A stretch of 64,000 nt of DNA. It comes from Flavobacterium chilense. GTDB taxonomy: Bacteria; Bacteroidota; Bacteroidia; Flavobacteriales; Flavobacteriaceae. The stretch covers positions 744,001 to 808,000 of the forward strand of contig NZ_LSYT01000002.1 in assembly GCF_001602525.1 (NCBI RefSeq), given 5' to 3'. Numbering within the stretch: position 1 is the stretch's first letter; the number at the start of each line of letters is the position of its first letter. The position numbers were made by a program, and so were the translations under genes. The notes below the pieces were generated by a model. It was not told the DNA's origin, did not search any database, and was given only the letters and a program-made list of their open reading frames with translations. Below, in pieces: positions 25,919 to 35,700 of this stretch.

Positions 25919-27268
25919 ATGTTTAAAAAAATATTAATTGCGAATAGAGGAGAAATTGCACTTCGTGTAATTCGTACATGTAAAGAAATGGGAATCAAAA
26001 CTGTAGCAGTTTACTCTACAGCAGATGCAGAAAGTCTACATGTTAAGTTTGCTGACGAAGCGGTTTGTATTGGTCCTCCTCCAAGTAACTTATCGTATTT
26101 AAAAATGTCAAATATTATTGCTGCTGCAGAAATTACAAATGCAGATGCAATACACCCAGGATACGGTTTTCTTTCTGAGAATGCAAAATTCTCAAAAATT
26201 TGTCAGGAACACGGAATCAAATTTATTGGTGCCGCTCCTGAAATGATTGACAGAATGGGAGACAAAGCTTCTGCAAAAGCAACTATGAAAGCTGCAGGAG
26301 TTCCATGTGTACCAGGTTCAGACGGATTATTAGAATCTTTTGAACAAACACAAAAATTAGCAAAAGAATTTGGTTACCCGGTTATGCTTAAAGCTACTGC
26401 CGGTGGTGGTGGAAAAGGAATGCGTGCTGTCTGGAAAGAAGATGAATTGTTGAAAGCATGGGAAAGTGCACGTCAGGAAGCTGCTGCTGCATTTGGAAAT
26501 GACGGAATGTACATGGAGAAACTTATTGAAGAACCACGTCATATCGAAATTCAGGTTGTTGGAGATTCATACGGAAAAGCATGTCACCTTTCTGAAAGAG
26601 ATTGTTCTGTACAACGTCGTCACCAAAAATTGACAGAAGAAACACCTTCGCCTTTCATGACAGATGAATTGCGTACTGCAATGGGAGAAGCTGCTGTAAA
26701 AGCTGCTGAATTTATTAAGTACGAAGGAGCAGGAACAGTAGAATTTCTTGTTGACAAACACAGAAACTTCTATTTCATGGAAATGAATACCCGTATTCAG
26801 GTAGAACACCCAATTACGGAACAAGTAATTGATTACGATTTAATTCGTGAGCAAATTATGGTGGCTGCCGGAATTCCAATTTCCGGAAAAAACTACTTAC
26901 CAGAATTACACGCTATCGAATGTCGTATTAATGCCGAAGATCCTTATAATGATTTTCGCCCTTCACCAGGAAAAATTACGACACTACATATGCCAGGAGG
27001 ACACGGAGTTCGTTTAGATACTCACGTTTACTCAGGTTATACTATTCCGCCAAATTACGATTCAATGATTGCTAAGTTGATTACAACGGCACAATCCCGT
27101 GAAGAAGCTATTAGTAAAATGCGTAGAGCTTTAGATGAATTTGTTATCGAAGGCGTAAAAACTACAATTCCTTTCCATAGACAATTAATGGATGATCCAA
27201 GATATATTGCAGGAGATTATACAACTGCATTTATGGATACATTTAAAATGAAACCTATAGAAGAATAA
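25919..27268 (+). CDS. accC: Acetyl-CoA carboxylase biotin carboxylase subunit
   Basis: A 449-residue ATP-grasp enzyme that carboxylates the biotin on AccB. It has the N-terminal [17 protein letters not shown], the glycine-rich ATP loop [25 protein letters not shown], and [14 protein letters not shown] in the active site. Separated from accB by 110 bases with short TTAGATTT repeats, possibly a processing or weak-terminator site. Confidence 0.97.
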   Translation: MFKKILIANRGEIALRVIRTCKEMGIKTVAVYSTADAESLHVKFADEAVCIGPPPSNLSYLKMSNIIAAAEITNADAIHPGYGFLSENAKFSKICQEHGIKFIGAAPEMIDRMGDKASAKATMKAAGVPCVPGSDGLLESFEQTQKLAKEFGYPVMLKATAGGGGKGMRAVWKEDELLKAWESARQEAAAAFGNDGMYMEKLIEEPRHIEIQVVGDSYGKACHLSERDCSVQRRHQKLTEETPSPFMTDELRTAMGEAAVKAAEFIKYEGAGTVEFLVDKHRNFYFMEMNTRIQVEHPITEQVIDYDLIREQIMVAAGIPISGKNYLPELHAIECRINAEDPYNDFRPSPGKITTLHMPGGHGVRLDTHVYSGYTIPPNYDSMIAKLITTAQSREEAISKMRRALDEFVIEGVKTTIPFHRQLMDDPRYIAGDYTTAFMDTFKMKPIEE

Positions 27269-27271
27269 TAC

Positions 27272-27300
27272 AAAGGCTGTCAATTTTGACAGCCTTTTTT
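27272..27300 (+). terminator. Terminator after accC
   Basis: AAAGGCTGTCAA/TTGACAGCCTTT with a T-run, immediately downstream of the stop. Confidence 0.9.
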
Positions 27301-27318
27301 ATTTTACCACGAATTTTG

Positions 27319-27356
27319 AACCCAATAAGTTTTTAAAAACCTATTGGGTTTTTTGT
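27319..27356. terminator. Second hairpin, probable terminator
   Basis: AACCCAATA/TATTGGGTT imperfect stem with a T-run. The rest of the gap up to 27569 has an inverted repeat TAAAAGCC/GGCTTTTA (27455-27480) that might be a regulatory site for the gene cluster that follows. Confidence 0.65.
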
Positions 27357-27569
27357 TTGCAAATACAAAGTAAACACTATTTGTGTATACTTTTTACACA
27401 CTCATTCAGGTAATTACACACTTTTTAAAGTCTTGTGTTTTTGGCATGATTTGGTAAAAGCCTTTAAAATTAGGCTTTTACATGCATTGGGGTATCATAT
27501 AACGATTGCGGCATAATAATTTCATTATCTAAAGCGTAAACAACTATTAAATAATTAAAATATACACTT

Positions 27570-27866
27570 ATGAAAAATTTATTCTTATCAGCCGCAATTG
27601 TTTTAGGAGGTTTAACATCATTCGCATCAACAACTCCAATTACAAATACAATCGTTAAAACGATTTCTATCGTAGACGAATATACAGAAATCAAATTGGA
27701 AGAATTACCGGCTCCTATTACTGAAGCTTTGAAAAAAGAATATCCTGATGCCGTAATTACAAAAGCGTATAAAAACGAAAAATCAGAATACAAATTAGAC
27801 GTTACTGTTGGAGAAAAAGTAGGTAATCTTTTTGCTAATGCTGACGGAAGCTGGATTAAAAAATAA
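27570..27866 (+). CDS. PepSY-like small secreted protein, paralogue 1 of 6
   Basis: A 98-residue protein with a signal peptide (MKNLFLSAAIVLGGLTSFAS) and a mature domain of the PepSY-like (beta-lactamase-inhibitor-like) type: LEELPAPITEALKKEYPDA, then KAYKNEKSEYKLDVTV and a C-terminal NADGSWIKK. Probably periplasmic or secreted. Nearly identical in its leader DNA to paralogue 2, so duplicated recently. Confidence 0.8.
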   Translation: MKNLFLSAAIVLGGLTSFASTTPITNTIVKTISIVDEYTEIKLEELPAPITEALKKEYPDAVITKAYKNEKSEYKLDVTVGEKVGNLFANADGSWIKK

Positions 27867-27976
27867 TCTAAAACAATCTCAGGATTAAAAACAATCAAAC
27901 AATCTAAATTAGGTTCTTATGGAAATTCAAATTAAGAATACTAAAATTAAATTAACAATATTAAAATACAACTATC

Positions 27977-28273
27977 ATGAAAAATTTATTTTTATCAGCC
28001 GCAATCGTTTTGGGAGGTTTAACATCATTTGCTTCAACTTCGCCAATTTCAAATACAATCGTAAAAACAGTTTCAATTCAGGAGGGGTACACTGAAATTA
28101 AAGTAGAAGAAGTTCCTGCAGCAGTGACTGATGCTCTTAAAAAAGCCTATCCGGATGCAATACTTTCTAAAGCATACAAAAATGCAAGTTCACAATACAA
28201 ATTAGAGGTGACTGTAGGAGACAAAGTAGGTTCTCTTTATGCAAATGCAGATGGATCCTGGATTAAAAAATAA
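27977..28273 (+). CDS. PepSY-like small secreted protein, paralogue 2 of 6
   Basis: A 98-residue protein with the same leader as paralogue 1 and the core VEEVPAAVTDALKKAYPDA, KAYKNASSQYKLEVTVGDK, ending NADGSWIKK. The 110-base gap from paralogue 1 has AT-rich repeats but no terminator. Confidence 0.8.
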   Translation: MKNLFLSAAIVLGGLTSFASTSPISNTIVKTVSIQEGYTEIKVEEVPAAVTDALKKAYPDAILSKAYKNASSQYKLEVTVGDKVGSLYANADGSWIKK

Positions 28274-28302
28274 TTAAAAACTAACCGTAAAAAACTATCA
28301 CT

Positions 28303-28593
28303 ATGAAAAAGTTAATCTTATCGGCAGCTATCCTGTTAGGAGGGTTGTCAATGCAGGCAGGGAATGTTGTCGTGACCAGTTCAATGGTGCAATCTGTAAA
28401 CATTCAGGACGAATATAAAGAAGTTGATGCAGTTCCGGCTGCTATCAAAACAGCATTAGACAATGCTTATCCGGGAGTAAAACTGGACAAAGCATATGTA
28501 AATGATAAAAAAGAGTATAAAATAGAGATTACCGTTAGAGGTGAAAAATCTACAGTTTATACTGATGCTTCTGGTAATATTCTTAAAAAGTAA
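28303..28593 (+). CDS. PepSY-like small secreted protein, paralogue 3 of 6
   Basis: A 96-residue protein with leader MKKLILSAAILLGGLSMQAG and core VDAVPAAIKTALDNAYPGVK, KAYVNDKKEYKIEITV. It follows paralogue 2 after 29 bases, so it is probably co-transcribed. Confidence 0.8.
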   Translation: MKKLILSAAILLGGLSMQAGNVVVTSSMVQSVNIQDEYKEVDAVPAAIKTALDNAYPGVKLDKAYVNDKKEYKIEITVRGEKSTVYTDASGNILKK

Positions 28594-28621
28594 TTAACAC
28601 TAACCCATAAAGACTATTATT

Positions 28622-28918
28622 ATGAAAAAATTAATCTTATCAGCAGCAATTATTTTAGGAGGCTTAACGGTTCAGGCAACTACTCCGGCAGTAAAAATAT
28701 CAATGACACCAGCAGTAATGGTTCAGGATGAATTTACAGAAGTTAGTTTAGATGCTATTCCCGCAGCTGTAAAATCAACTGTTGAAAAATCTTTTCCTAA
28801 CACAAAGCTTGAAAAGGCTTATAAAAATGAAAAGAACGAGTACAAACTTGAAATTTCAAATGGTGACAAAAAGTACACTGTTTATACAGACGCTTCAGGA
28901 AACATTATAAAAAAATAA
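28622..28918 (+). CDS. PepSY-like small secreted protein, paralogue 4 of 6
   Basis: A 98-residue protein. After the leader come LDAIPAAVKSTVEKSFPNTK and KAYKNEKNEYKLEISNGDKK, ending DASGNIIKK. Spacing to paralogue 3 is 28 bases. Confidence 0.8.
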   Translation: MKKLILSAAIILGGLTVQATTPAVKISMTPAVMVQDEFTEVSLDAIPAAVKSTVEKSFPNTKLEKAYKNEKNEYKLEISNGDKKYTVYTDASGNIIKK

Positions 28919-28962
28919 TGCCTAATTTTATCAGCTAATACTAATTAAAAAAATCAAACAAT

Positions 28963-29268
28963 ATGAAAAAATTAATTTTATCAGCTGTAATCGTTTTAGG
29001 AAGTTTATTTATGAATGCCGAAGCGGCAATAATAAAAAAATCGGTCCTGAATGTTGTAAAAGTTCAGGACGATTTTAAAGAAATTAAATTAGATGCTCTT
29101 CCTCAAGAAGTAAAATCTACTATAGAGAAATCTTTTCCGGGTTCTACGCTTGTAAAGGCTTATGTGAACCCAAAGAAACAATATAAACTAGAACTTAATT
29201 CAGGTGCAAGCCAGAGTAAGCATTTTGTTTTTACAGATGACAAAGGAGTCATCGCTCCAAAATATTAA
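28963..29268 (+). CDS. PepSY-like small secreted protein, paralogue 5 of 6
   Basis: A 101-residue, more diverged copy with LDALPQEVKSTIEKSFPGST and KAYVNPKKQYKLELNSGASQ. The C-terminus FTDDKGVIAPKY differs from the other copies. Confidence 0.78.
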   Translation: MKKLILSAVIVLGSLFMNAEAAIIKKSVLNVVKVQDDFKEIKLDALPQEVKSTIEKSFPGSTLVKAYVNPKKQYKLELNSGASQSKHFVFTDDKGVIAPKY

Positions 29269-29278
29269 AATAAATATT

Positions 29279-29575
29279 ATGAAAAAGTTAGTCCTATCAG
29301 TAGTAATAATTCTGGGAAGTTTATCAACCTACGCTCATACTGCCATTGTACAGGAGCAAGTAAAAAAAGTTGTAACTGTTCAGACAGAATATACAGAGGT
29401 GACTACAGATGCTGTGCCAGCTGCTGTAAAAACAGCTCTTCAGACCGCTTATCCTAATGCAAAATTGGTAAAAGCGTATGTAAACGAAAAGAAAGAATAT
29501 AAACTTGAAATATCAGTTGGGGATCAGAAGGCTACTGTTTTTTCAGATGTCAATGGCAACTGGTTGAAGATATAA
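29279..29575 (+). CDS. PepSY-like small secreted protein, paralogue 6 of 6
   Basis: The ATG at 29279 is chosen because it gives the family leader MKKLVLSVVIILGSLSTYAH; a longer upstream frame only overlaps paralogue 5. Core: TDAVPAAVKTALQTAYPNAK and KAYVNEKKEYKLEISVGDQK. A terminator follows, ending the cluster. Confidence 0.8.
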   Translation: MKKLVLSVVIILGSLSTYAHTAIVQEQVKKVVTVQTEYTEVTTDAVPAAVKTALQTAYPNAKLVKAYVNEKKEYKLEISVGDQKATVFSDVNGNWLKI

Positions 29576-29608
29576 ATTAGGTGAATTTAGATTTATGTTT
29601 TTGGTGAA

Positions 29609-29641
29609 AAAGAGATTGCTTATAGCAATCTCTTTTTTTTT
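29609..29641 (+). terminator. Terminator of the PepSY-like cluster
   Basis: AAAGAGATTGCT/AGCAATCTCTTT with a TAT loop and an 8-T run. Confidence 0.9.
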
Positions 29642-29704
29642 GCATAATTTTGTGAAAAGACAATTTTAATAGTCTTATTTTAGCAAAAAAGTCCCATAAA
29701 ACAG

Positions 29705-31054
29705 ATGCCAAAGATATTACTGATAGAAGATGATATTTCGTTTTGCAAATTATTAGAAAAGTTTCTGATAAAAAATGCATTCGACGTAACTATTGCTTTC
29801 TCTGCTGCAGAAGCCAGAGTAGCTATCAAAAAAGAATCATTTGATTTGATTTTGACAGATCTTCGTTTACCGGATTCTGATGGTATTGGACTTATGTCTG
29901 AATTTAAAACGGCATATCCTGAAATTCCTGTTATACTCATGACAGGGTATTCTGATGTAAATACTGCTGTTAAAGCCATAAAAAATGGCGCTGCAGATTA
30001 TATCTCAAAACCGTTTAATCCGGATGAGGTTTTATTGGTCATTACCAATGCGCTTAAAACTCAGGAAACCGAAATTGAAGATACTCCCGTAAAACAAAAG
30101 AAAGCCGTTAAAAAGCAACCCGTTACTGAAAATGAGTTTGTAAAAGGAATTTCTGTTGCTTCAAAAAAATTACTGGATCATATACATTTGGTTAGCCCGA
30201 CAGATATGTCGGTTTTGATCATTGGAGAAAGCGGAACCGGAAAAGAAATCATTGCCAAAAGTATCCATCAGCAAAGTACGAGAAAAAACAATAATTTTAT
30301 TGCAGTTGACTGCGGTGCTATTCCGAAAGAACTGGCAGCGAGTGAATTTTTCGGACATTTAAAAGGATCGTTTACCGGAGCTATAAGCGACAAAATGGGC
30401 TATTTTGAAGCGGCTAATGGCGGAACACTTTTTCTGGACGAAATAGGGAATCTATCATATGAAAATCAAATACAATTATTAAGAGCTTTACAGGAACGTA
30501 AAATAAAACCTGTTGGAAGCAATAAAGAAATAAACGTTGATATACGCATTATTACAGCTACAAATGAAGATTTGCGTGAAGCTGTAAAAAATGGTGATTT
30601 TAGAGAGGATTTATACCATAGAATCAACGAATTCTCGATTCAGTCGCCATCATTAAAAGACAGAGACGAAGATTTGATGGTTTTTGCCGATTATTTCCTG
30701 GAAAAGGCCAATCAGCAATTAAATAAAGATATTATTGGGTTTTCTCCGGAAGTTGTTACGATATTTCAAAATTACAACTGGCCGGGAAATTTACGTGAAT
30801 TACAAAACTGTGTAAAACGTGCTACCCTTTTGTCTCAGGGAGATTTTATCGAAAGCGAAGTTTTGCCTGCTGAATTCTTTCAGATTCAGAAACAACAAAG
30901 CAATAATGGGAATTTCTCTTTGTCAGAAAACGAAAAAGAAGCGATCATTCATGCCTTGTCAAAAGCTCAAAATAATAAATCTGAAGCGGCAAAATTGCTC
31001 AAAATTACCCGAAAGACATTGTATAATAAACTGAAACAATACAATATCGATTAA
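29705..31054 (+). CDS. Sigma-54-dependent NtrC-type response regulator
   Basis: A 449-residue protein with a receiver domain (about 1-120, phospho-acceptor D52 in ILTDLRLPDSDG), an AAA+ sigma-54 interaction domain (about 145-370) and a Fis-type HTH (about 405-449; SEAAKLLKITRKTLYNKLKQ). Walker A is GESGTGKEI, Walker B GGTLFLDEIGN, and the sigma-54 contact loop reads GSFTGA. The histidine kinase gene is convergent and the stops overlap by 4 bases. It lies downstream of the PepSY-like cluster, a plausible target. Confidence 0.94.
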   Translation: MPKILLIEDDISFCKLLEKFLIKNAFDVTIAFSAAEARVAIKKESFDLILTDLRLPDSDGIGLMSEFKTAYPEIPVILMTGYSDVNTAVKAIKNGAADYISKPFNPDEVLLVITNALKTQETEIEDTPVKQKKAVKKQPVTENEFVKGISVASKKLLDHIHLVSPTDMSVLIIGESGTGKEIIAKSIHQQSTRKNNNFIAVDCGAIPKELAASEFFGHLKGSFTGAISDKMGYFEAANGGTLFLDEIGNLSYENQIQLLRALQERKIKPVGSNKEINVDIRIITATNEDLREAVKNGDFREDLYHRINEFSIQSPSLKDRDEDLMVFADYFLEKANQQLNKDIIGFSPEVVTIFQNYNWPGNLRELQNCVKRATLLSQGDFIESEVLPAEFFQIQKQQSNNGNFSLSENEKEAIIHALSKAQNNKSEAAKLLKITRKTLYNKLKQYNID

Positions 31055-33489
31055 ACAATTTCTTTGTTTAAAGCTGTGAAAAGTAATGCTGATTTTGATT
31101 TTAAAACTTTAAAAAGATCATCCAAATCAGAAATTTCCAGATCTTTTCTTTCAAGAGCCTTTAAGATTTCACCAATTTCACGTGCCTGAATTTGTTTAAA
31201 CATAGGCGCAATTCTGTGGGCAATAGTATTAATTTCGATTATATTCTTTTCTGTAATTGCAGTTTCCAGAAAAGTCAGGTTTTCGCTGCTGTTCTCTATA
31301 AACGATTTTAAAACCTCTTTTAAAGCCTCGTTGTCATTTCCTAAAAATTCTTTTAATGTTTCAAGAGAGTATAGCTGAGATGAAGTTTGCATTTCATCTT
31401 CATTGATCTGAACATTCGGTAAAGTGTCATTTTCTAAAATAAGCTGAATCGTCTCCAGTAATATTCTGGGTGAATATGGTTTTTTGATTACCGTAGTAAA
31501 ACCGGCTTCAGAGTAAACGGCAGCATCAAGGTCAGTTCTTCCGGTTAGAGCGATTATAGGCTGATTTTGATAATTGGAATATCCTGAATTCCTTAATTTT
31601 TTCAGAAACATAAAGCCGTCCATTTCCGGCATTTGGATATCAGTAATTACAAAATCAAATTTAGTGTTCTGAATGGTTTCTAAAGCCTTTACAGCACTGT
31701 TGAAAGATAAAACCTGATGTCCTTCCTGTCTTAAAACACCACTCGTTAAATTCAGTAAATTAATATCGTCGTCAATAACAATAAAAGTTTGTTTTTGAGT
31801 ATTCTTTAAGATTGGTTTTTTAGTTTCAACAGTAACATTTTGGCTATGATCAAATAATAATGGGAGTTGAATTTCAAAAGTGCTTCCTTTTCCAAAAGTG
31901 CTTTCAAGACTTAAAGTGCCACCTAGTATAGAAATTATTTTTTGGCAAATAGACAAGCCTAAACCAGTTCCGCCATATTTCTTTTCAATACTTTCATTCG
32001 CCTGGGCAAATTCCTCAAAAACTAATTTTTGATTTCCTTTCTCAATTCCAATTCCGGAATCCTGAATCGTGATGATGAAATTTCCGTCATTTTCAGTATA
32101 AGCACTTATTTTAATAAAACCTTCTTCGGTAAACTTATAAGCGTTTCCGATAATATTACTCAAGATTTGTTTCAGTCGAAACGGATCACCAACAATTCTT
32201 GTATTCAGCTTTTCATCAACATTAATAATAAGTTCAATGTTCTTTTGCTTGTAAACGGTCTGAATACTTTTGGCAACTTCATCAATAATTTCAGGTAATA
32301 AAAACGGAACCTTTTCGATCGTTATTTTTCCTGCTTCGATTTGGGAAAAGTCCAGTAAATCCTGAACCAGTTGCGTAATATATTCTGATGAATTTTTGAT
32401 GTTTTTAATAAAGTAAGACTGCTTTGTATTCACATCAGAATTCCCTAAAAGCTCAGAATAGCCCACAATGGTGCTCAAAGGCGTTTTTAAATCGTGACTT
32501 ACAGTCGAGATTAATTGTTCGCGGCTTTTAAGTAAATTCTTGGTTTTGAAATTGGCAATTTCAAGCTGTTTTTTATAGACTTGAGATTTAGAGTAATCAC
32601 TCACAATTAGAATCGAGAAAAACAAAGTCAGAACCAAACCAATAATAGCCGAAGCCGTTACAATTTCGTTTACTTTTTTAAGTGATTTTTCTTTTAATGA
32701 ATTGTTTTTTATCGAGTTGATGATGATTTCCCTTTCGATAATCCGAAGTACTTTTCGAAGCTGGTCAGAAATCGCTATTTCATTTTTGAGTAGTTTATTT
32801 TCCTCAAAATTTAGTGATTCTTTTTTCTTTTCCGCCTTAAGTTTTACATTGCTTAATAGTTTTTTCGAATTGGCTAAAATAGAATCCGAAGCCTTTTTAC
32901 TCAATGTATTTGTGCTGTCATCCGGAATGTTCTGATTCAGATAATCAACATATTTCTGAAGGACATTTCGCTGATACGCTCCTAATTGATTTGGGTTTTT
33001 ATTGAAATCCTGAAGTTCTAATTTTCGAAGTTTAAACTCCATTTTAGTAATTTCATCAATAGCCGTATTTACCGAAACTTCATCTTCGGCTTTGTTTTTT
33101 ATCGTTTTTAACTGTCTAATGTTTTTAGTTTTCTCAGCCAGTAAATACGTAACACTATCCAGTAATGTTTTTTGATATTCTGTTGTAACAATTTGTTTTA
33201 AAGTGTCAATTCTGGATCTTAAGGAGTCTGTTTCAATAAGATAACTTTTAAAATCTTCTTCAGAATTGGTCTGGATTGTTTTACGCGCTAAACTTTCGGT
33301 TTTGTATACATTCGAAAACAATTTGCTGACTCTTAAAATCTTGGTTTTTTCGAAAGCAATTTTACTTTCAAGTTTGTTGTAAACCACATTTTCAGAATAT
33401 AAAAACCATCCAACAGTAACCACCAAAGCCAGTAATGCAACATAACTGAATAAAACTTTGAGTGCTGTATAACTTTTTTTACTCTCCAT
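31051..33489 (-). CDS. Hybrid histidine kinase with receiver and Hpt domains
   Basis: The start is uncertain: ATG 33489 (MESKKSYTALK) or 33534 in the same frame; I prefer 33489 because the membrane leader follows directly. Two membrane helices (near the N-terminus, and about residue 280-300: TASAIIGLVLTLFFSILIV) flank a helical periplasmic sensor. Then come HisKA (phospho-His in VSHDLKTPLS, about residue 332), HATPase (NIIGNAYKFT, DSGIGIEKG, GGTGLGLSICQK), a receiver (DFVITDIQMPEMDGF) and a C-terminal Hpt (AHRIAPMFKQ). This suits a phosphorelay to the convergent regulator. Confidence 0.93.
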   Translation of the reverse strand: MESKKSYTALKVLFSYVALLALVVTVGWFLYSENVVYNKLESKIAFEKTKILRVSKLFSNVYKTESLARKTIQTNSEEDFKSYLIETDSLRSRIDTLKQIVTTEYQKTLLDSVTYLLAEKTKNIRQLKTIKNKAEDEVSVNTAIDEITKMEFKLRKLELQDFNKNPNQLGAYQRNVLQKYVDYLNQNIPDDSTNTLSKKASDSILANSKKLLSNVKLKAEKKKESLNFEENKLLKNEIAISDQLRKVLRIIEREIIINSIKNNSLKEKSLKKVNEIVTASAIIGLVLTLFFSILIVSDYSKSQVYKKQLEIANFKTKNLLKSREQLISTVSHDLKTPLSTIVGYSELLGNSDVNTKQSYFIKNIKNSSEYITQLVQDLLDFSQIEAGKITIEKVPFLLPEIIDEVAKSIQTVYKQKNIELIINVDEKLNTRIVGDPFRLKQILSNIIGNAYKFTEEGFIKISAYTENDGNFIITIQDSGIGIEKGNQKLVFEEFAQANESIEKKYGGTGLGLSICQKIISILGGTLSLESTFGKGSTFEIQLPLLFDHSQNVTVETKKPILKNTQKQTFIVIDDDINLLNLTSGVLRQEGHQVLSFNSAVKALETIQNTKFDFVITDIQMPEMDGFMFLKKLRNSGYSNYQNQPIIALTGRTDLDAAVYSEAGFTTVIKKPYSPRILLETIQLILENDTLPNVQINEDEMQTSSQLYSLETLKEFLGNDNEALKEVLKSFIENSSENLTFLETAITEKNIIEINTIAHRIAPMFKQIQAREIGEILKALERKDLEISDLDDLFKVLKSKSALLFTALNKEIV

Positions 33490-33611
33490 ATTATTTGTTT
33501 GGGATTGAGGACGTTTTTTAATGTTGGAATGCACTGCAATTTATCTAAAAATTTAATCTAAGAAAAGTAAAAACAAACCAAATATTTACATAATTCAAAG
33601 ATCCGAAAAAC

Positions 33612-33652
33612 AAAATAGCCGCAGATTATATAAAATCTACGGCTATTTTTTA
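33612..33652. terminator. Terminator near the S9 peptidase 3' end
   Basis: An imperfect AAAATAGCCG/CGGCTATTTT stem with a T-run, just downstream of the S9 peptidase stop on the minus strand. Confidence 0.78.
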
Positions 33653-33669
33653 TTTTAAAATTTATTTGA

Positions 33670-35571
33670 TTAAAGTGTTTCGCTTAACCATTTAAAAAAT
33701 TCACCTTGCCAAACCTGAGCATTTTGAGGATGTAAAACCCAGTGATTTTCATCAGGGAAATATACAAATCTGCTTTTGATACCTCTTAACTGAGCAGCCT
33801 GAAAAGCTTCTTGTCCTTGTCCGATTGGCACACGGAAATCTTTTCCTCCCTGAAAAATCAAGATAGGTCTGTTCCAGTTTTGTACCAAAGTTGCAGGGTT
33901 AAAAGTAGTATATGTTTTTTGGGCAACAGCATTATCTTTTTCCCAGTAAGGGCCACCAAAATCCCAGTTGTTAAAGAAAACCTCTTCAGTAGTCCCTAAC
34001 ATACTTACCGTATTGAAAACACCATCATGAGCAATAAATGTTTTGAAACGGTTTTTGTGAATTCCGGCTAAATAAAATACAGAATATCCTCCGTAACTAG
34101 CGCCAACACAACCTAAACGTGATTTGTCTACATAATTTTCTTTAGATACATCATCAATTGCAGATAGGTAATCGTCCATAACCTGTCCGCCCCAGTCTTT
34201 ACTAATTTGCTCATTCCATTCAACACCATGTCCTGGCATTCCGCGACGGTTTGGTGCAACTACCACATAACCTTTAGCAGCCATTAATGAAAAATTCCAA
34301 CGGAAAGAATACGATTGTGTCAAGGCACTTTGAGGTCCTCCCTGGCAGAATAATAAAGTTGGGTATTTTTTAGAAGCATCAAAATTTGGAGGTAAAATTA
34401 CCCAAACCAACATTTTTTTACCATCTGTAGTTGTAACATAACGCTTCTCAGTTTTACTAAGTGCTAATGTTTTGTATGTTTCTGTATTTACATTCGAAAT
34501 TTGTTTCCAGGTATTTTTCTTTAAGTTAAAAGAATAAATTTCTGGAGCATGATTCATGTCATTTCGCGTAACAATAAGATCATCACCTGCAAAACCAACC
34601 AAATCATTTACATCAAAATCTCCATTTGTTAACTGACGAACCTGAATGGCAATTTTTGTCAAACCAGGAAAGTTTACCGTAAAAATTTGTTTTGTACCAT
34701 CTACCGGAGCCACAAAATAAACAGTTTTACCATCTTTACTCCAGATAAAATTATCTACAGTTCCGTCCCAGTTTGCCGTTAAGTTTGTTTTGATTCCTTT
34801 AAATTCAACAATAAGGTCGTTTTTATCAGCTTCATAACCGTCACGTTTCATTTGTAACCAGGTTAAGTTTCCTGTTGGAGAAAACTGTGGCGCTGTATCA
34901 TAACCTAAATTACCTTCGGTTCTGTTTATCGTTTTCTGAGTTTCTAAATTATACTCATAAATATCTGTATTAGTAGAAATCGCATATTGAGTTCCTGCTT
35001 TTTTCTTGCATACATATAAAATGCTTTTTCCGTCAGGAGACCAGATGTAATCTTCGTCGCCACCAAAAGGTTTTTGTGGAGAATCGAAATTTTCACCTTT
35101 CAGGATGTCAATTCCTTTTGCTCCGTCTTTGTTTTCTTTATAAAAAACGTGATTAAATTTCCCTTCATTCCAGGTATCCCAGTGGCGATAATCTAAACCG
35201 TCATAAATTTGAGCATCAGATTTGTCCAGTTTCGGATAGAAATCTTTTCCCAAAACCTTTTCTAATTTTACCTCTTCATTGTACACTAAAAATTTTCCGT
35301 CAGGCGAAATGTTTTTGTCAGCCAAAACCTCTTTTGTGTCTTTAATTTCAGTTGCAGTTCCTCCATTTACAGGTATAATGTAAAATTTAGAAGATGATTT
35401 ATTTTCTTCTACAGAAGGTGTTGAAACCTTAAAAACAACATTTTTTGCATCTTTTGAAAGTCCAAGTGCACTCACTCTTCCTAATTTCCATAACAACTCT
35501 GGAGACATTACATTCTGTCCGATAGCGTTTAAACTCATCATTATTAAGGTTGTAAATAATACTTTTTTCAT
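33670..35571 (-). CDS. S9-family serine peptidase (acylaminoacyl/dipeptidyl peptidase type), exported
   Basis: A 633-residue protein with a short signal peptide (MKKVLFTTLIMMSLNAIGQ), an N-terminal beta-propeller (about 25-370, with repeated WSPDGKS and FIWSKDGKTV blades) and a C-terminal alpha/beta hydrolase. The triad is visible: S492 in VGASYGGYS, D578 in FQGGKDFRVP and H610 in DENHWVLH. It probably trims peptides in the periplasm or at the cell surface. Confidence 0.93.
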   Translation of the reverse strand: MKKVLFTTLIMMSLNAIGQNVMSPELLWKLGRVSALGLSKDAKNVVFKVSTPSVEENKSSSKFYIIPVNGGTATEIKDTKEVLADKNISPDGKFLVYNEEVKLEKVLGKDFYPKLDKSDAQIYDGLDYRHWDTWNEGKFNHVFYKENKDGAKGIDILKGENFDSPQKPFGGDEDYIWSPDGKSILYVCKKKAGTQYAISTNTDIYEYNLETQKTINRTEGNLGYDTAPQFSPTGNLTWLQMKRDGYEADKNDLIVEFKGIKTNLTANWDGTVDNFIWSKDGKTVYFVAPVDGTKQIFTVNFPGLTKIAIQVRQLTNGDFDVNDLVGFAGDDLIVTRNDMNHAPEIYSFNLKKNTWKQISNVNTETYKTLALSKTEKRYVTTTDGKKMLVWVILPPNFDASKKYPTLLFCQGGPQSALTQSYSFRWNFSLMAAKGYVVVAPNRRGMPGHGVEWNEQISKDWGGQVMDDYLSAIDDVSKENYVDKSRLGCVGASYGGYSVFYLAGIHKNRFKTFIAHDGVFNTVSMLGTTEEVFFNNWDFGGPYWEKDNAVAQKTYTTFNPATLVQNWNRPILIFQGGKDFRVPIGQGQEAFQAAQLRGIKSRFVYFPDENHWVLHPQNAQVWQGEFFKWLSETL

Positions 35572-35700
35572 AATAAAATTCTAATTTTCGTGGGCTAAAA
35601 ATACGAATATAATTTAGCAAGTAAATGTTAAAAAGCATTAAACCATATAAGAAATATAAGTTCATTTAAATTTCAATAAAGCAAGAATGTAACTAACATC

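Noticed and set aside
27441-27460. Sigma-54 promoter before the PepSY-like cluster
   Set aside because: TTGGCATG looks like a -24 box, but at the right spacing the -12 box reads GGTAA instead of TTGCA.
27570-29575. Tandem repeats as a non-coding array
   Set aside because: All six units are open frames with signal peptides and conserved cores, so they are paralogous genes.
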